The notes under the pieces are model-generated. The model was not told where the DNA came from. It saw only the letters and a program-made list of their open reading frames with translations, and made no database searches. From Rostrohypoxylon terebratum (Eukaryota > Ascomycota > Sordariomycetes > Xylariales > Hypoxylaceae): a stretch of 41,641 bases of DNA. The position numbers were made by a program, and so were the translations under genes. Shown here one piece after another: positions 20,471-32,826 of the stretch. Location of the stretch: assembly GCA_022497145.1 (NCBI GenBank), contig MU386019.1:1-41641 (forward strand). Direction: 5' to 3'. Every line of letters begins with the position of its first letter. The first letter of the stretch is position 1.

Positions 20471-23400
20471 AGGTACCTATTTCTACTAAACCTCCAGGGC
20501 TACAGCAGTACTGAGCACACTAGTTAATTCACGGTAGGCACGGCTTGCACGGCTAGCTACAATATAATAACGTACCTACTTTCACATCCCTTGACGAATT
20601 ATGATTGATTGCGAAGGTGCGATGGGGCAAAAGGTGTGAATTAGATGGTACATGAACTAGTACATATCAGAGTACATTAATAGATGCCCACATACATCTG
20701 TACCTCTGTACTTAGTACTACTAGGTATGTACCTAGTAAGTAACAGTGCATATCCCTCGGCTGCGATTTCTCTTTGAAAGATACAGCTGCCACATGGTAA
20801 TGACACAAATGTGTTAGTCTTTTAATCCGATCCAATTAAAAGCACGGCTCGTGCCGAAAGAGGTAACCGCTGGCTAGTAACTGCTGCGAAGTGCACGAAT
20901 CTTCGTATGTTTGTAAATACATTTTAGCTTCAATTATGTAGATATCCATCCCTCATAATGATACAATACCTTGGACTAAGGACATCCTGTTGGCAATAAA
21001 CCCTAGTTCTGAATTTTTAATGTATGCTATGCCTTCCACAAAGGAGCGGCGTGAGCCATTCAGGCTGCCAAGATACATGTCGTCGAGCTAGACGGTCGAG
21101 ACTCTACAGGGCTCTACAAGGGGGATTGAATCCTCTGACGGCTATTCCATCCACCTACAAAACTACATGATCTCGATTGTGCATGTGGCTGGGTGGGTTG
21201 GTTGGTTGATACCTAATCAGATCGAAAATGTACACATAATTGCGTCTATTGGTGTTGGTGACATGAAAAATCGATAGGAGCTGCGAGAGCTGACCCGAAG
21301 ACCTGGAGTGCAACATTTCGAACTGCCAATGTCAATCCCAGTGGTCGTCGCATCACTAACATTTCGTCACTAGCAACTAGTAATCCTTGTTCCTGCAGGA
21401 AAATCTGCAGGGATTAGGGCGATCCTCAGCGATCCGCATTTTGTCGTGGCCTATCATGATGCGGCATAGAAAAATCTAACGCCCAATTAGGTACGTCGCT
21501 TTGTACTATGGTTTCAGAGTTTCAGATACTTGTACATGGGTACTTACCTACTGTCACTTTGGGCTAGAAACTTCTACAGTCAGTGCAGTACCCAGGGCTG
21601 CCAGGTTCAATGTTGTTTGTAATTCCACGGACAGCCCCTCAAAATATGGAGTGAAAATACCACAAGGGCATTTGATTTCTTTCAAATGTAGTGACAGATA
21701 ATGTGATTTAAGACTCGAGGCTTTTAAAAGAAATTCGGAAGAAAATTTTCTATATGTACTGTGTACACAGTAGTTACAGATCACAAAAAGTGCAGGTACG
21801 TACTAGTAGTATCATCCATCCGATATTCTAAAAGATCGGCTTTGGGGGCGGCTATGATTATCGATAGTACCTGGGCCCTGGGGGCTACAATTGAAGCCAC
21901 TGGCCTCTACCGTTCTTCTTGTGGTAGATATTTACCAATTAATAGCCCCTTGATCCCTGCTCCGGTATTGATGATTGTACAGCAGCGGTTTACGGAAGCA
22001 AGTCGTTGGACAACTCGTCTCTCGAGCTCTAACTAAGCTTCGTACCCGGCGGGAACTTACATTTGTTTGTGCTACCACATTCGCCCTCTCGACTTGCTCC
22101 GACTAGATAGGCTTACCGAACCGATAAAAAAACGCATTAAACGCATTGCTAAATTAAAAGTTTGAGCAAAGATCTTATTTGGTTGCCTGAGTTTGCAGCT
22201 GATGGCTAAACCGTGCCACACTATTTTAATGTGGTGCGATGCTAGGCATGTAAATATCAGGATTATACTGCATGCTAGGTAATATGCTTGACACGCCGTG
22301 CTTCCGTGCCAGTCAAAACAACTCCATAAAGGGATCCCTCATCGATCTCGGCTCCGATCTAAACTCCCCAATGGTCCGCTTTTGCGTGTATTCCTCCATC
22401 CCTCCTGACGCTTCGAAGACAGCTGCTGCGTTTGCTATGTCAAAAGCCGACCCAGGATAACTCCCATCAAGATTAATATTTAATTTTCAATTAAGAACAA
22501 GTTTTCAGGTTAGTTCTCAGATCCGAACATGCCGTCCCCAGACAGTCGCCTTATTATTAATTAGCATGTTTCAATGATAAAAAAGCAGTCGACCAACCAA
22601 CACGACCCGGCTAGGGGCCCATGAAACGACGCCATAGCATAATCAAAATTACGGATCTTGTTCAAATAATTCCCCCTTATACTCACCAATCCTGAGTGGT
22701 TTTAGGTACTAAGTAGGTACTTATTTCTTGTACATCTCCACACGTACTATGTAGTATCTCCATCTACAGTTTACAGCCAATCAAAGAAGAATTTGAGCCT
22801 GCTGTAGTATGATCTAGCATGATATTTTGATATTTCGACCTGCCAATTTGTGTTTCGAAACGTCTTTTTTAGTGCGCTTTCCCCTTGATTTAGTGGACCT
22901 TGTGCGGTAAATAATCAGGGGTCTTTGTTTCATCGGCGCTAGGTTAGGCGGATCGCGCGGGGCCATCGCAACCAAGGCACAGCCCTAGGAGTTGGAAGGG
23001 CTATTTTAGGTCTGTGCTTACCTGGTTCTGGTTAATGAGACCCGTTCGGGCGGCTACATAAGATCGGGTCCTATTCAGTGGAGAAACTCAGGGCCTGCTA
23101 CTACTATGTACGCTAGGGATCGGAAACTTTTTTTTACTTCCTATATTATTATCCATTGGTGACAGTTTCAGTTTGTTCGCTCGGTCACGTCGTCGTATAA
23201 AGAAAAGATCCATGAGAAATTGTCGCAAAAAAGCAAACAATCCAAAATTCTAGAACAGTTTTTGGACTCTCAGGGCTTTTTTAAGTCTGAGTATGATTTC
23301 TACACAACACCGGATTATTACTACACTACGGGCTACAGAGAATTTTAAAATGAAAGGCGTCCTAGACACCACGCCGTGTAACAGGAATTGCCGCTTTTCA

Positions 23401-23714
23401 TGAGAAAATGCGAGATGATCACAAGCCACGTTAGCCAAGAGCGGCAAATTCTACAGCAGTAGGTACCTATCGAAGATAACCTAGGACTTAAGTACATGAC
23501 TTGACAGGTACTCCTACAAGTACTCCTACAAGTCACATACACACGTACATGTCGCCTCTTCCAAGGGAGAATCTCAAACGGATTCATCATGTTAGCCATT
23601 AGGAAAATTAATATCATAAGATTATCATCACTATAAAACTTACTCGGTACCTTACATGCGTGACTCGCCATTGCCGACCGAGAGTCGCCTCATAAATCAT
23701 ATCTGACCGCTCCC
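20471..23714. other. long gene-poor region
   Basis: About 3.2 kb with no gene I can support. It is AT-rich, with several TACCTAGGTA-type runs (20700-20745, 22705-22725, 23460-23500). There is a 12-bp tandem duplication TACTCCTACAAG at about 23513-23536. A GC-richer patch at 22270-22450 has coding-like composition on the minus strand but is interrupted (see finding). Confidence 0.5.
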
Positions 23715-24794
23715 TTACGCCCTGCCCTGCCTACTCTTCATCAACGGCTGGACCTTCGTCCCGAAGTTATCCACGCCCTGCACAAAGTCATCAAAGATAA
23801 GCATAATCCCCTTCGTCCCCTCCACACCCGCGACTTCGTCCAGCATAGCCGCCACCTTCTCGTAGCTCCCTATCAGCGTGCCCATATTAAGATTCACCGC
23901 GCCTTCCGTTGGTTCCATGCTCTTCGCCGTGGAATGCGCATCGGCCTTAACGTCCTTCGCCGACTGCGACTTCATCCACGCTAGCGCCTCGCCGTCCGCG
24001 CCCTCATTATACAGCTTCCACTTCGCCCAAGCCTTCTCCTCCGTCTCGTCCGCGATGACCATAAACAACACGTACGAACCAACCTCCCTCCCCGTCCCCT
24101 TCGTCGCCTCGACCAACCTCGCCGTAGCCTGTCCGAACGCCGTGGGCGTATTAATCCCGGCACCGAGCGCGAAGTTGAAATCCGCGTACCGCGACGCGAA
24201 CTCGATGCCCCTGCCCGACTGCCCGGCCGCCACGATCTTGACCCCGTCTTTCGGGCGCGGGGACAGCCTGCAGTCATCCATTTTGAAGTGCTCGCCTTTG
24301 AAGTCCGAGGACCCGCGCTCCCACAGCTCGCGCATCACCTGCACGTACTCAGTCGCGTAGTCGTATCTGTACCCGAAGTACTGGTCGCCGGGCCACAGCC
24401 CCATCTGCGAGTACTCGGCCGCCTGCCAGCCGGTCACGATATTGACGCCGAACCGTCCCGGGGCCACCGAGTCGACCGTGGTCGCCATGCGCGCCACGAT
24501 GGCCGGGGGCAGCGTAAGGATCGCCGCGGACGCGAACAGCTTGATTTTCGAGGTCACCGCCGCGAGCGCGGACATGAGCGTAAACGACTCCAAGTTGTGA
24601 TCCCAGAACTCGCTTTTCCCGCCGAACCCGCGTAGCTTGATCATGGATAATGCGAAGTCGAAGCCGTACTTCTCGGCCTTCTGCACGACCTGCTTGTTCA
24701 GTTCGAAGCTGGGCATGTACTGCGGCGACGTCGTGGAGATGAGCCAGCCGTTGTTCCCGATCGGGATGAAGACGCCGATATCTACCGTCGACAT
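23715..24794 (-). CDS. rutA: RutA-like pyrimidine monooxygenase (luciferase-family flavin enzyme)
   Basis: Predicted FMN-dependent monooxygenase of the bacterial luciferase-like family, closest in appearance to RutA, which opens the uracil ring at the start of the Rut pyrimidine-degradation pathway. One exon, 359 aa, close to the bacterial length. ATG 24794 precedes MSTVDIGVFIPIGNNGWLIS, which matches the RutA N-terminus. Diagnostic blocks along the protein are QYMPSFELNK, FDFALSMIKLRGFGGKSEFW, LTLPPAIVARMATT, GRFGVNIVTGWQ, VKIVAAGQSGRG, GSYVLFMVIADETEE and NLNMGTLIGSYEKVA. No other rut gene is in the window. It is intronless and GC-rich at third positions, unlike its AT-rich flanks, so transfer from bacteria is possible. 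The true substrate in this fungus is unknown. Confidence 0.9.
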   Translation of the reverse strand: MSTVDIGVFIPIGNNGWLISTTSPQYMPSFELNKQVVQKAEKYGFDFALSMIKLRGFGGKSEFWDHNLESFTLMSALAAVTSKIKLFASAAILTLPPAIVARMATTVDSVAPGRFGVNIVTGWQAAEYSQMGLWPGDQYFGYRYDYATEYVQVMRELWERGSSDFKGEHFKMDDCRLSPRPKDGVKIVAAGQSGRGIEFASRYADFNFALGAGINTPTAFGQATARLVEATKGTGREVGSYVLFMVIADETEEKAWAKWKLYNEGADGEALAWMKSQSAKDVKADAHSTAKSMEPTEGAVNLNMGTLIGSYEKVAAMLDEVAGVEGTKGIMLIFDDFVQGVDNFGTKVQPLMKSRQGRA

Positions 24795-25454
24795 GGTTTC
24801 CGTGTGCTCCTTTCAGTTGCTAGTAGTATTTCCTCTGTGTGTGTAAGTACCTAGTTACTAGTATGTGAGTGTGTACTGTTGCATGAGCTGAGGAGTAATA
24901 TCGAGTAATATCCTTTGTGAGATCCATTGTCGACCAAAACCCCTCCTCGTTTCTGCTACAACCCATACAGGTAGGCAGTATACATAGTCGCGTTACTCCT
25001 GCGATCTTCGGCATGCTCCCATGCTAACCCCGCCCGTCGCGTCCAGTGCGATAGATAAGAGACCTTGACCGGCCTAGCTGATTGATGTGGGTTACATTCA
25101 TCTTCACATGCGCTATGCCTACTGTAGCGGCGTAGTTACATACTAGAGATAGGTAATTGAATGTGTTCATGTAGGTAATACGATCGCCTGCGATATCAAA
25201 CCGATCCCGCAAGAGTGGGAGCGTGAATCTCGTGCTTCAAAATTGGGGGTTATGATGCGAACGGAAACTTGATTATATTGGGGGGAGGGAAGAAAGAGAG
25301 TGTTGCCAGCTGGTCTCAGCCGGCAAAGGGTCCTTGATACGGAGCTCCGACTCTACTATCTCGGCTGATGATGTAATAATTAACGATCGGTCTAGATTGA
25401 GGAACCTTCAAATACAACCTACACCTGTACAGACAACCCACAATAATCGTTACA
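24795..25454. promoter_or_regulatory. divergent promoter region, RutA-like / Ap4A phosphorylase
   Basis: These 660 bp lie between divergently read genes and contain both promoters. No coding frame is seen. Immediately upstream of the RutA-like ATG, the minus strand has a run of CACACAC and CATAC words (about 24835-24880). A functional link between the two genes is not implied. Confidence 0.45.
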
Positions 25455-26499
25455 ATGACAGAACCGATGCGCCCAACCGCGCCGCCAAATCTCCCAGCTC
25501 TTGTCAAGGCAGCTTTTAACAAGGCAAAGGTCAATGGCGATGTATCGTATTACCCGACCCAAGCCGCCGTCTTGACACCCGGATCCATCGCCGTGAGCCC
25601 AACCACTTCTCACCAAGTCCCACCTCCTGCTTAGCCCATTCTATCCAACAATTGCTCACCATCCACCCTCACATCTACAGTTCCAACTCCGCTACGCCCC
25701 CTCCCTCGCGCACAAGCCCAAAGCCCCCAAACCCGCCAACGCGCCCAGCAAACCCTTCAACCCCTTCGAGAACCCCTCCCCCTCCATGCTCATCGCCCCG
25801 CTGCCGCCCTCCCACAGCCTAGTCCTGAACAAGTTCGCCATCGTGCCGGAGCACTTCATCCTCATAACCAAAGCCTTCAAGCCGCAGACGCACGTCCTCG
25901 AGCAAGACGACGTAGAAGCGACGTTCGCCTGTATCCAAGCGTACCGCCTAGCCGGGCAAGAGCTCTTCGCGTTCTTCAACTCCGGGCCGCACTCAGGCGC
26001 CAGTCAGCCGCATCGACACCTGCAGCTGTTGTCTGTTGAGAAGATGAGAGAGGGGTTGGAGGATGTGGATTGCGGAAGCCAATGGAACGTGCTTGTGGAT
26101 ACGCTGAACGGGTCTAGCAAACCGCTTCCTTTCAAAGTGCTCACGGCGAACATTAGCTCAGATATGAGTGCTGAAGAGCGACATAGTGCGTACCTGGAGC
26201 TGTACAGGCAAGCTGTCAAGGCCGTCTTTCCGGATAGGGAAGTAGACGTTGAGGATGAGGGCGAGGCTCAGATCAGCTACAACTTTGCGATGACGAGCAG
26301 TACCATGGCATTGTGTCCGCGGACGGCAGAGGGTACGATGCTGAAGAGCAAGTCCAGCGAGGACATCGGCCAAGTCTCGCTCAACGGAACAGTCTTGGCT
26401 GGTACCGCACTCGTCAAAAACCAGTCCGAATGGGACGCTTTGAGAGAAGACCCCGACAAACTACTCGAAGTGCTCAAAGGAATTGGTTTACCACCCTAA
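25455..26499 (+). CDS. APA2: Ap4A phosphorylase (ATP adenylyltransferase, APA1/APA2 family)
   Basis: Degrades diadenosine tetraphosphate by phosphorolysis to ADP and ATP, and is a HIT-superfamily GAFH-type enzyme. Exons: 25455-25592 and 25681-26499, joined in phase 0; 318 aa, very close to yeast Apa1/Apa2. The intron is an 88-nt GTGAGC...CAG. The catalytic motif QPHRHLQ (His157, His159, with Gln161) is intact, preceded by SGPHSGAS. Upstream are the substrate-loop residues FAIVPEHFILITKAFKPQTHVLEQDD. The C-terminal ISYNFAMTSSTMALCPRTAEG matches the family's C-terminal block. ATG 25455 is the first in-frame start after the upstream stop codons. Cytosolic or nuclear location is expected. It is convergent with the Myb-like gene, separated by under 400 bp. 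Confidence 0.92.
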
Positions 26500-26877
26500 G
26501 ATAAGAGATGTCGATTGTATCTAGGTAGGTAAGACACTAAGTCGTGGGGAGTGTGAATAGTTACTAAACCCGACCGCCGGGCTGACTCAAAATGGTCGTA
26601 TTTTGTTTTCTATGTATGACAGGCAAGACCTGCTTTCGATGTCTCATCGTTGGTTGTAAGTACACACTAGTCACCTATTTTTTTCGTCTTTTTACATCCA
26701 TTCGTTTCCATATTCCACATCCCGGATCCCAAATCCTAATACACACACTTTTGTAGGACCATCCATATTGTACAAACCCAAACCAAAACCCAGCACCCGT
26801 ATCCCACTTATCCCAAGTCGTTCATCATCATGATATCCAGGTAGGTCACTAGTAGGTAAGTAAGGAAATAGTAGGAT
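26500..26877. other. convergent 3' spacer
   Basis: These 378 bp lie between the stops of the Ap4A phosphorylase gene (+) and the Myb-like gene (-). They are T-rich then A/C-rich with no coding frame; presumably both poly(A) regions lie here. Confidence 0.5.
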
Positions 26878-28727
26878 TCATTGGAGTCCCGCCTTGCCAT
26901 CCTCCACGAGCTTATCCCACTTCTTGTGGCAAGTCCCACCGCTGAAGTGGTACGACCCGCCGTTCTTGACGATGTATTCGGAGACCTGGCCCCAGGGCGC
27001 TTTAGCGTCCTCGCCTCGGCAAATCTTGCGGACCGCTTTCTTGAGCAGGACGATCTGCGTACGCCACCTGATTAGCCAAGTAGTACGACGCGGCCCACTG
27101 CCTACTAGCTCTCAGACTCACGTCGTTTTCACGCCACTCCGGCTTGCGCACCCGCGCCTCCTTCTCCTTCGTCAACGCCCGGAACCGTCCCCGCAGCGTC
27201 GACTCCGCCTCCGTGAAGTTCCCCCGCTTGCGGATCTCCCGGTACGTCAGCCCTTCCTTCTTCGACTTGACCAGGAACTCGTCTTTGGCCGCGCGCGCTT
27301 CCTCGGCTCGTCTCTTCGCTTCCTCCGTCAGCTCGGTCACCTTCTTCTTCTTGCTCTTGCCCTTGCGCGAGGGGCGGGCGACCGGGATGTCGGTGAGTTC
27401 GAGATCGAGGGGCTCGTCCTCCTGGATGTCGTCTTCTGGCGCCTCCTCGTCGATCTCCTCCTGCATCTCCTCGTTTATGTCTTCAGGCACTTCATATACC
27501 TGTTCGTGCGCGTCCTCGGAGACCCCGCGCAGGTTGGGCAACGCTCGTTGGTGCGAAATAGACGGGAGTATGGAGACCTCTCGTTTCTTGCCTTTCGATT
27601 TCGACGAGAACAACGAGACTTCGGGCGACGAACGCGACTTCTTGGACTTAGTAGGAAGCTCCTTGCGCGACTTGGGGGCATGCGAGCGGACAGGCAATGG
27701 GCTAGAAGGATGATGATCAATGTTAGAGGGACCGACATCGGGATCGGTCATGACCAGAATACTGGACTGCATCGACTCCGACGACGAGGTGTGAGCCGGG
27801 GACGGGTTGAGACGCAACATCTTGGGCGAAACGGTAGATGAATAACCCGATACCCAACTGCTTGCGTCTGTTTCCGAGCTAGGGGGGGCAGCGCTGTTCG
27901 CATGTGGGGTTCCAATTGTATTATTCTGTCCAGTTATAGGATCGAGGGTCATAGCAGCCAGGGCATCCGAGGTGGCCGAGGAAGGGATCGAGGACGAGAA
28001 GCTGCTGGGACTCACCCGAGGACCTTCTAATGGTTCGCCGAAGACAGGCTCATTGTCGCTCCATTGGGTGCTGGGTAGGCCGTTGGGAAAGTCGAGGTAG
28101 TTGGCTATTCGGATCGGGTTGGGTGCAGTGTTATTGTATGCCTGCCAAGAATATTGGTGGGCGTCGTAATTAGCCCCGAAGCCTAGAGAATAGCCGTTTG
28201 CTGTGCGCAGGTTTGGTAAAAACATTGGCTCGTTTCCCGGTGGCTTGTTCTGTTGGGCGGGACCCGGACCAAGACCAAAATTTCTTCCGCCACTTACGCC
28301 TGAGACATCGACAGCGTTTGTTTGGTCCGTGTCATATGTCGTACTACTCGGACCCGGAAGCGCGTAGCAGTGGCTGTAGATGTCTTCAGTCTGCAATTAC
28401 GCGTATAAGTAATATATCTCGATAATATCTCGATATTATCTCGGAGGGATCGAGACGTGTCCTTACCGTGCAAGCTTCATCTCCACTGTCCTCCGCCATG
28501 TGCTGGAGCCAATGTTGGTCGGCCATTGTCCGCTGCGATCGCTGCTGAGACACTTCGCCGGCCCAGAAGTTGGCAGATTGGAAAGGGCAGTCGCTGAATC
28601 CTTGACAGCAGAGGACAAAGAATCCTATCTGAGGATGGATGCGAAACTGAGACTCAGATCCAAAAATGTTGTCACTCGTTAGAGGACCAACCCAGGTAGC
28701 CTGGGGCAAGATCGGGTTAAGAGTCAT
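26878..28727 (-). CDS. Myb/SANT-like DNA-binding domain protein
   Basis: Probable nuclear regulator of 568 aa. Exons: 28727-28467, 28390-27122 and 27054-26878, all phase 0. The C-terminal domain (from about residue 435) reads KEGLTYREIRKRGNFTEAES, then STLRGRFRALTKEKEARVRKP, and continues across the last intron as EWREND/IVLLKKAV. The distal GRGEDAKAPWGQVSEYIVKNGG and CHKKWDKLVE complete two helix-turn-helix Myb-like units found in fungal Myb_DNA-bind proteins. Splicing to the second AG (27055, TACGCAG) rather than the first (AATCAG) is needed to keep this match. The middle is disordered: Ser/Thr/Pro-rich, a basic KSRKELPTKSKKS segment, then a strongly acidic Glu/Asp tract of about 45 residues before the DNA-binding part. 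An N-terminal segment contains a CCQGF.DCPF cluster. Targets unknown. Confidence 0.82.
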
Positions 28728-31700
28728 CTTGGATATGTGCCTGATGTCGATATAGATCTCTGTCTTGCCTCTCTTTTCGCCTCTCCTACGGCCGATGGCC
28801 TTTCTTTCTCCCCTTTCTCACCGCCGCCCCTTTGGCCAGATAACACCTTCGATGCCTACCCCGCTTGGAGCTGCTGAAAAATTGATGTTGGGTATGCTTG
28901 CAGTCAAACCTGGCGGTCAGGAATCTGGGTTCTTGGTAACGATGCAGGTCTCAAGCGGCCTCCCGAGGATGTATCAGGAACCGTTCCCACGGGTGTCGTT
29001 CTGACTACTAGGTAGGGCAGCGAAGCTATTGAGGAGTGCATCTGAGTATAGAAAGAAAAGTGGACGATACTAGGATGATGATGATGGATTAGGTATGAAT
29101 AAAGAACCGAGTGGCTTCGCTTTTGATACCAGTATGATTTGCAGGTTGCAGAATACCTCAAGAAATGTATGTACGGTGACTAGTGTCCAGTCTACTACCC
29201 GCCTACTTTGCTCCTGAGTGAAAAAGAGAGAGGACATTCGAGGATACCAACCTCCAAATTCCACCTGGGACTACATCGAGACTAATAACACCCACGGCAC
29301 GAGCCATCATTTCCCGAAGCTCTCCCGTTGCTTTCCTAGTATGACCTACGAGATAGGCGAAGACGTCTAGGTGATTCTGCTCATCAATAGAGTGGAGAAC
29401 AAGGAACTAAAGTGGAGGAGCGGGAAGCAAGTCACTCAAAAGGGTCACTCGAAAGGGGGCTTCTGATGCTGTTCAGTATGATCAACCTAGTCTTCCCGCC
29501 ACAGGACTACCTAGTGATAGCGGCGAGTCAGTGAGCAATACCTAGTAGGAGATATTGAAAAAGGTTGCCAGACATAGACAAGGGTCATCATTGCTCAAGC
29601 CTTGTGCTACCTGATTGAACCCTTATGTTAAGTCTTGCTGAGGCTCTGACTGCAATAACATGTACTACTATGGATGTACCTACCTGCCAAGGCGTCCATG
29701 TTGTGTATTGACCGGTCAAAATCGTCAGCCAGGCATGTACGCGTGTCAATACTGGCCATTTCGTTCAGTGTATAGCAGGTACATATGCAATGGCCTGCAT
29801 ACCTAGGTACCTATGTAACCTAGGACCTAGGTCCTTAGGTTGGCTTGCGTTAGCGCTTGATATACCTGTGGTAACCTACACACCCCTGCGCCAACTGCAG
29901 TATCCCATCCCATCCCATCCCAGTGACATAACTTCCTTCCCCAGGTTTATTCTCACGTTTGGTTTTACCTTTGGGTTTCAATCTTTTGTGGGATTTTGAC
30001 AGCTGCGAGCCAGAACGCGGGACCCTGCTTCTGTTGGCTGTGCATTTCGGACCTATCAACCTCGGGCTCGAAGGCAATAATTGCAATAATTGCCGAGCGT
30101 TACTTATGTATACTCGTTAGTCGCTATGTACTTCGATTAGCGAGATCAAAATGTCTAGGGTTGAGACGGGAGGCGGGAAGGCTGGTGGTCCAGGTAATGC
30201 CATGTGCGAATTGTCCGTGGGGGTGGCCATCTCCTAGCTATCCTCAAGCTGCAACGGCATCAATCGAGCTAGTATCGAATTATTAAGCCACTTTTGATAA
30301 TCTCATAAACAATTTCGATATGTCATTAAGATCTAAGATCCTTGACCCCGGAGGACCGGTTGTCTCCCCGATATGTAGGGCTGTATTACAGATACTTACC
30401 TACTAGTACCTGGACTAGGTAGGTAGATACCTAGATTATACATGGACTCCAGCAGAACAGATTTGCCCTGCGTCATCCATAGAAACCAAGCACTACCAAG
30501 CACTAGGTCGTAGTCAGAGCGGAGACCCGCGGAGATTTTGCAACCTCACCTAAAGCGGGGATAACCTATCATCGTTGTGGAATATATTGCCCATCTAGGC
30601 ATCAGGCCCCATCCCATAGATATTACGCACAGGACTAGGCGCCTAGGTGGGCATCAAACCGCAGTTATCGGATGCACCCGAGATGAAATGCCCGAGCAGC
30701 CCTCCTAACTGACAAACTGACCCTCCCGAGACATCTTCCAGTCTTAGTAGATGGACGTTTGCCAAATGTAAGTAGTGACATGTAGCAAGGCTGGTATTCG
30801 CCAGTTCGCTAGTACTTGGACGATATTCTTCGTTTTACGTGTGGGTCTGAAAAAAGTTAGTTTCTTCCCGTCTCCCAAGGCGATGAGGTCCAATTTCTCG
30901 CATACCGTTCGTCGTCAGTGTACATGCAGAACACGCAGAACCCATGCAATGCAGCCCAAGAATTTCACCGTTCATCAGTTCGATACTTTCTCACGAACCT
31001 CTTTGAATGCCCGAGAAAGTTGAGAAGGTGGCTGTCGGTGGCTATCGTGGCCAGTGAACAAGATCACATCCGTTTGACACACTTTTCCGCCAACGTTTAC
31101 AGCCAACGAGAACATTTAGCTCCGTGTGACCAATCCTACACTACTCATTAGATAGAAATCGCCTTAATCGAGCTTCGCGCATAGTAAGCTCGCGGACTTC
31201 GGCCTCATCAGATATGATAGTATTGGAAGCTGCCGTACCTAGTAGTAGTGCCCATGCCGTTAGCCTGGTTGTCCTATTGGCTAGGTCCTGGGATAATCAG
31301 ATCTCTCTGTTTGACGATGACGCAAATGTATGAGAACGGGCTTGCTTTAGCTGCCGTCCGATGTTATGACTAGATAACTCACTTCCTAATCTGGTAGTCT
31401 TTCATTTAAGCAACTCGACCGATCGACCGAACAGCCGACATCTAGATCACAACCTAGGTCCTAGGTGTTTTCCACATGTGACGGGCACATATCCTTGATT
31501 ACCGCTAAGGTCTAACCTCAGTTCGGTCCCGATTCGGTCCTAATTTAGTCTCGATTCGTTTTCGATTCGTTTTCGATTCGATTTTGATTAGATTTCTATC
31601 CAATTTTGTTTAGACCTCGACGTGACTAAGAAAAAATAGATTCGATTTCGATTCAATTTTGATTTGACCTCGATGTGGCTAAGAAAAAATAAGTAAATAG

Positions 31701-32826
31701 ATAATAGGTATATATCATCGAGCGCACAATCAGATTTTATAGCATTCGATAGGAACTCGAAAATTCGACGGCACAAAATAGAAAGATCCAGGATTGGCGG
31801 GTATAGGTCGTCGTTTGCGAGACAAACCCAAAAAAAATGAGGATTTGAGATACGCAATTTTTACTTTTCCTCGGAGAATTTCTGGCGATCTGACGAGGAA
31901 AGCGGCAAAACACAATGCAACGTTGAAATTTCAAGGGGAAGAGAACATTGAAGAATGTCACTGGGAAAAAGAAAGTCTGGTGTCATTCTGCATTCTGCAC
32001 GTGGGCACTTGCCGTATGATATAACAGTAGGTAATGTATCGGATACATCTATCGCAATAGAAACACCGAGTCCTTAAGCTGTAACAGCAACTTAATTCTA
32101 GGTTACCTCGATCGTGCAACTCAAGATAAATTGAGCAGTTGCGCCTCTGGCTGCTTTACCTCACATAGACCCCTGAATATCTGTAATACCTAGGTCCTAT
32201 ATCTGTATGTCGTGTCATCCTGGATCACCCTCCTTATTCGGGTTTAGCTTCTAAACGACCACCCGGCAACTACGACGTAGCGTCAGGGCGGCTAAAGCTT
32301 GCCCTTGATCGTAGCCCTAGGTTCCCATGGTGCACCAAGCTCCCTGGCTCCCTACCAGCCGACCAATCGGCACGCAGCAAAGACCCATGAATTACCGGAA
32401 ATGGACAGACGTGGCGCAGATTAGTTCCGTCGCGGAAAGCTCAGCTCAGGTCATTGCCGACGCCGACTGTCCAATGCCAGTTCAGGGTTCTACTAGGTAA
32501 ATTCTCGTGGCTTGTTGCTTTTGGTCTTGGCCGTAGAAATAAACCAGGTTCCTTTACCTTCTTTACCGTCCTTACCATGTAGAAACACACGCACATCTAT
32601 ACCACACATCCATTCCTCTCTAGTTGAAACCGGACGTCTTCAACGACAACCCAATTCAACGCTTGAACCGGCATAACGTCTTCAACAGACATGCCTAATT
32701 CGAGCAATCAGATGAATTCACCTGATCTCTCGTCCCCACCTACCCTCCTCCTCCTTCCCGTTCTCCCCGTTCTCCCCATCCCCTAGCGTCTACAGCTAGC
32801 GTAGCGTCGCGCGCGCAAGACACGCG
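28728..32826. other. 4.1-kb gene-free region
   Basis: No gene is supported here. The region carries dense TACCTAGGTA-like runs (29795-29842, 30395-30440, 31452-31466). Short tandem words include CCATCC (about 29905-29920) and CAATAATTG (about 30077-30092). A diverged repeat block lies at 31535-31700. The last 300 bp (32520-32826) are C/T-rich and probably form the promoter and leader of the glutamine amidotransferase gene. Confidence 0.5.
31535..31700. repeat. diverged tandem repeat, TTCGATTCG words and a 53-bp unit
   Basis: Short TTTTCGATTCG words repeat from about 31548. A longer unit beginning GACCTCGA and ending CTAAGAAAAAATA occurs at 31613-31638 and again at 31666-31691. The two copies differ only by C/T and A/G transitions, which is compatible with repeat-induced point mutation but too few to prove it. 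Confidence 0.65.

Noticed and set aside
26894..27841. 315-codon plus-strand frame rich in Arg and Leu
   Set aside because: Antisense to the Myb-like gene, overlapping its acidic tract; composition is explained by reverse reading of Glu/Lys codons.
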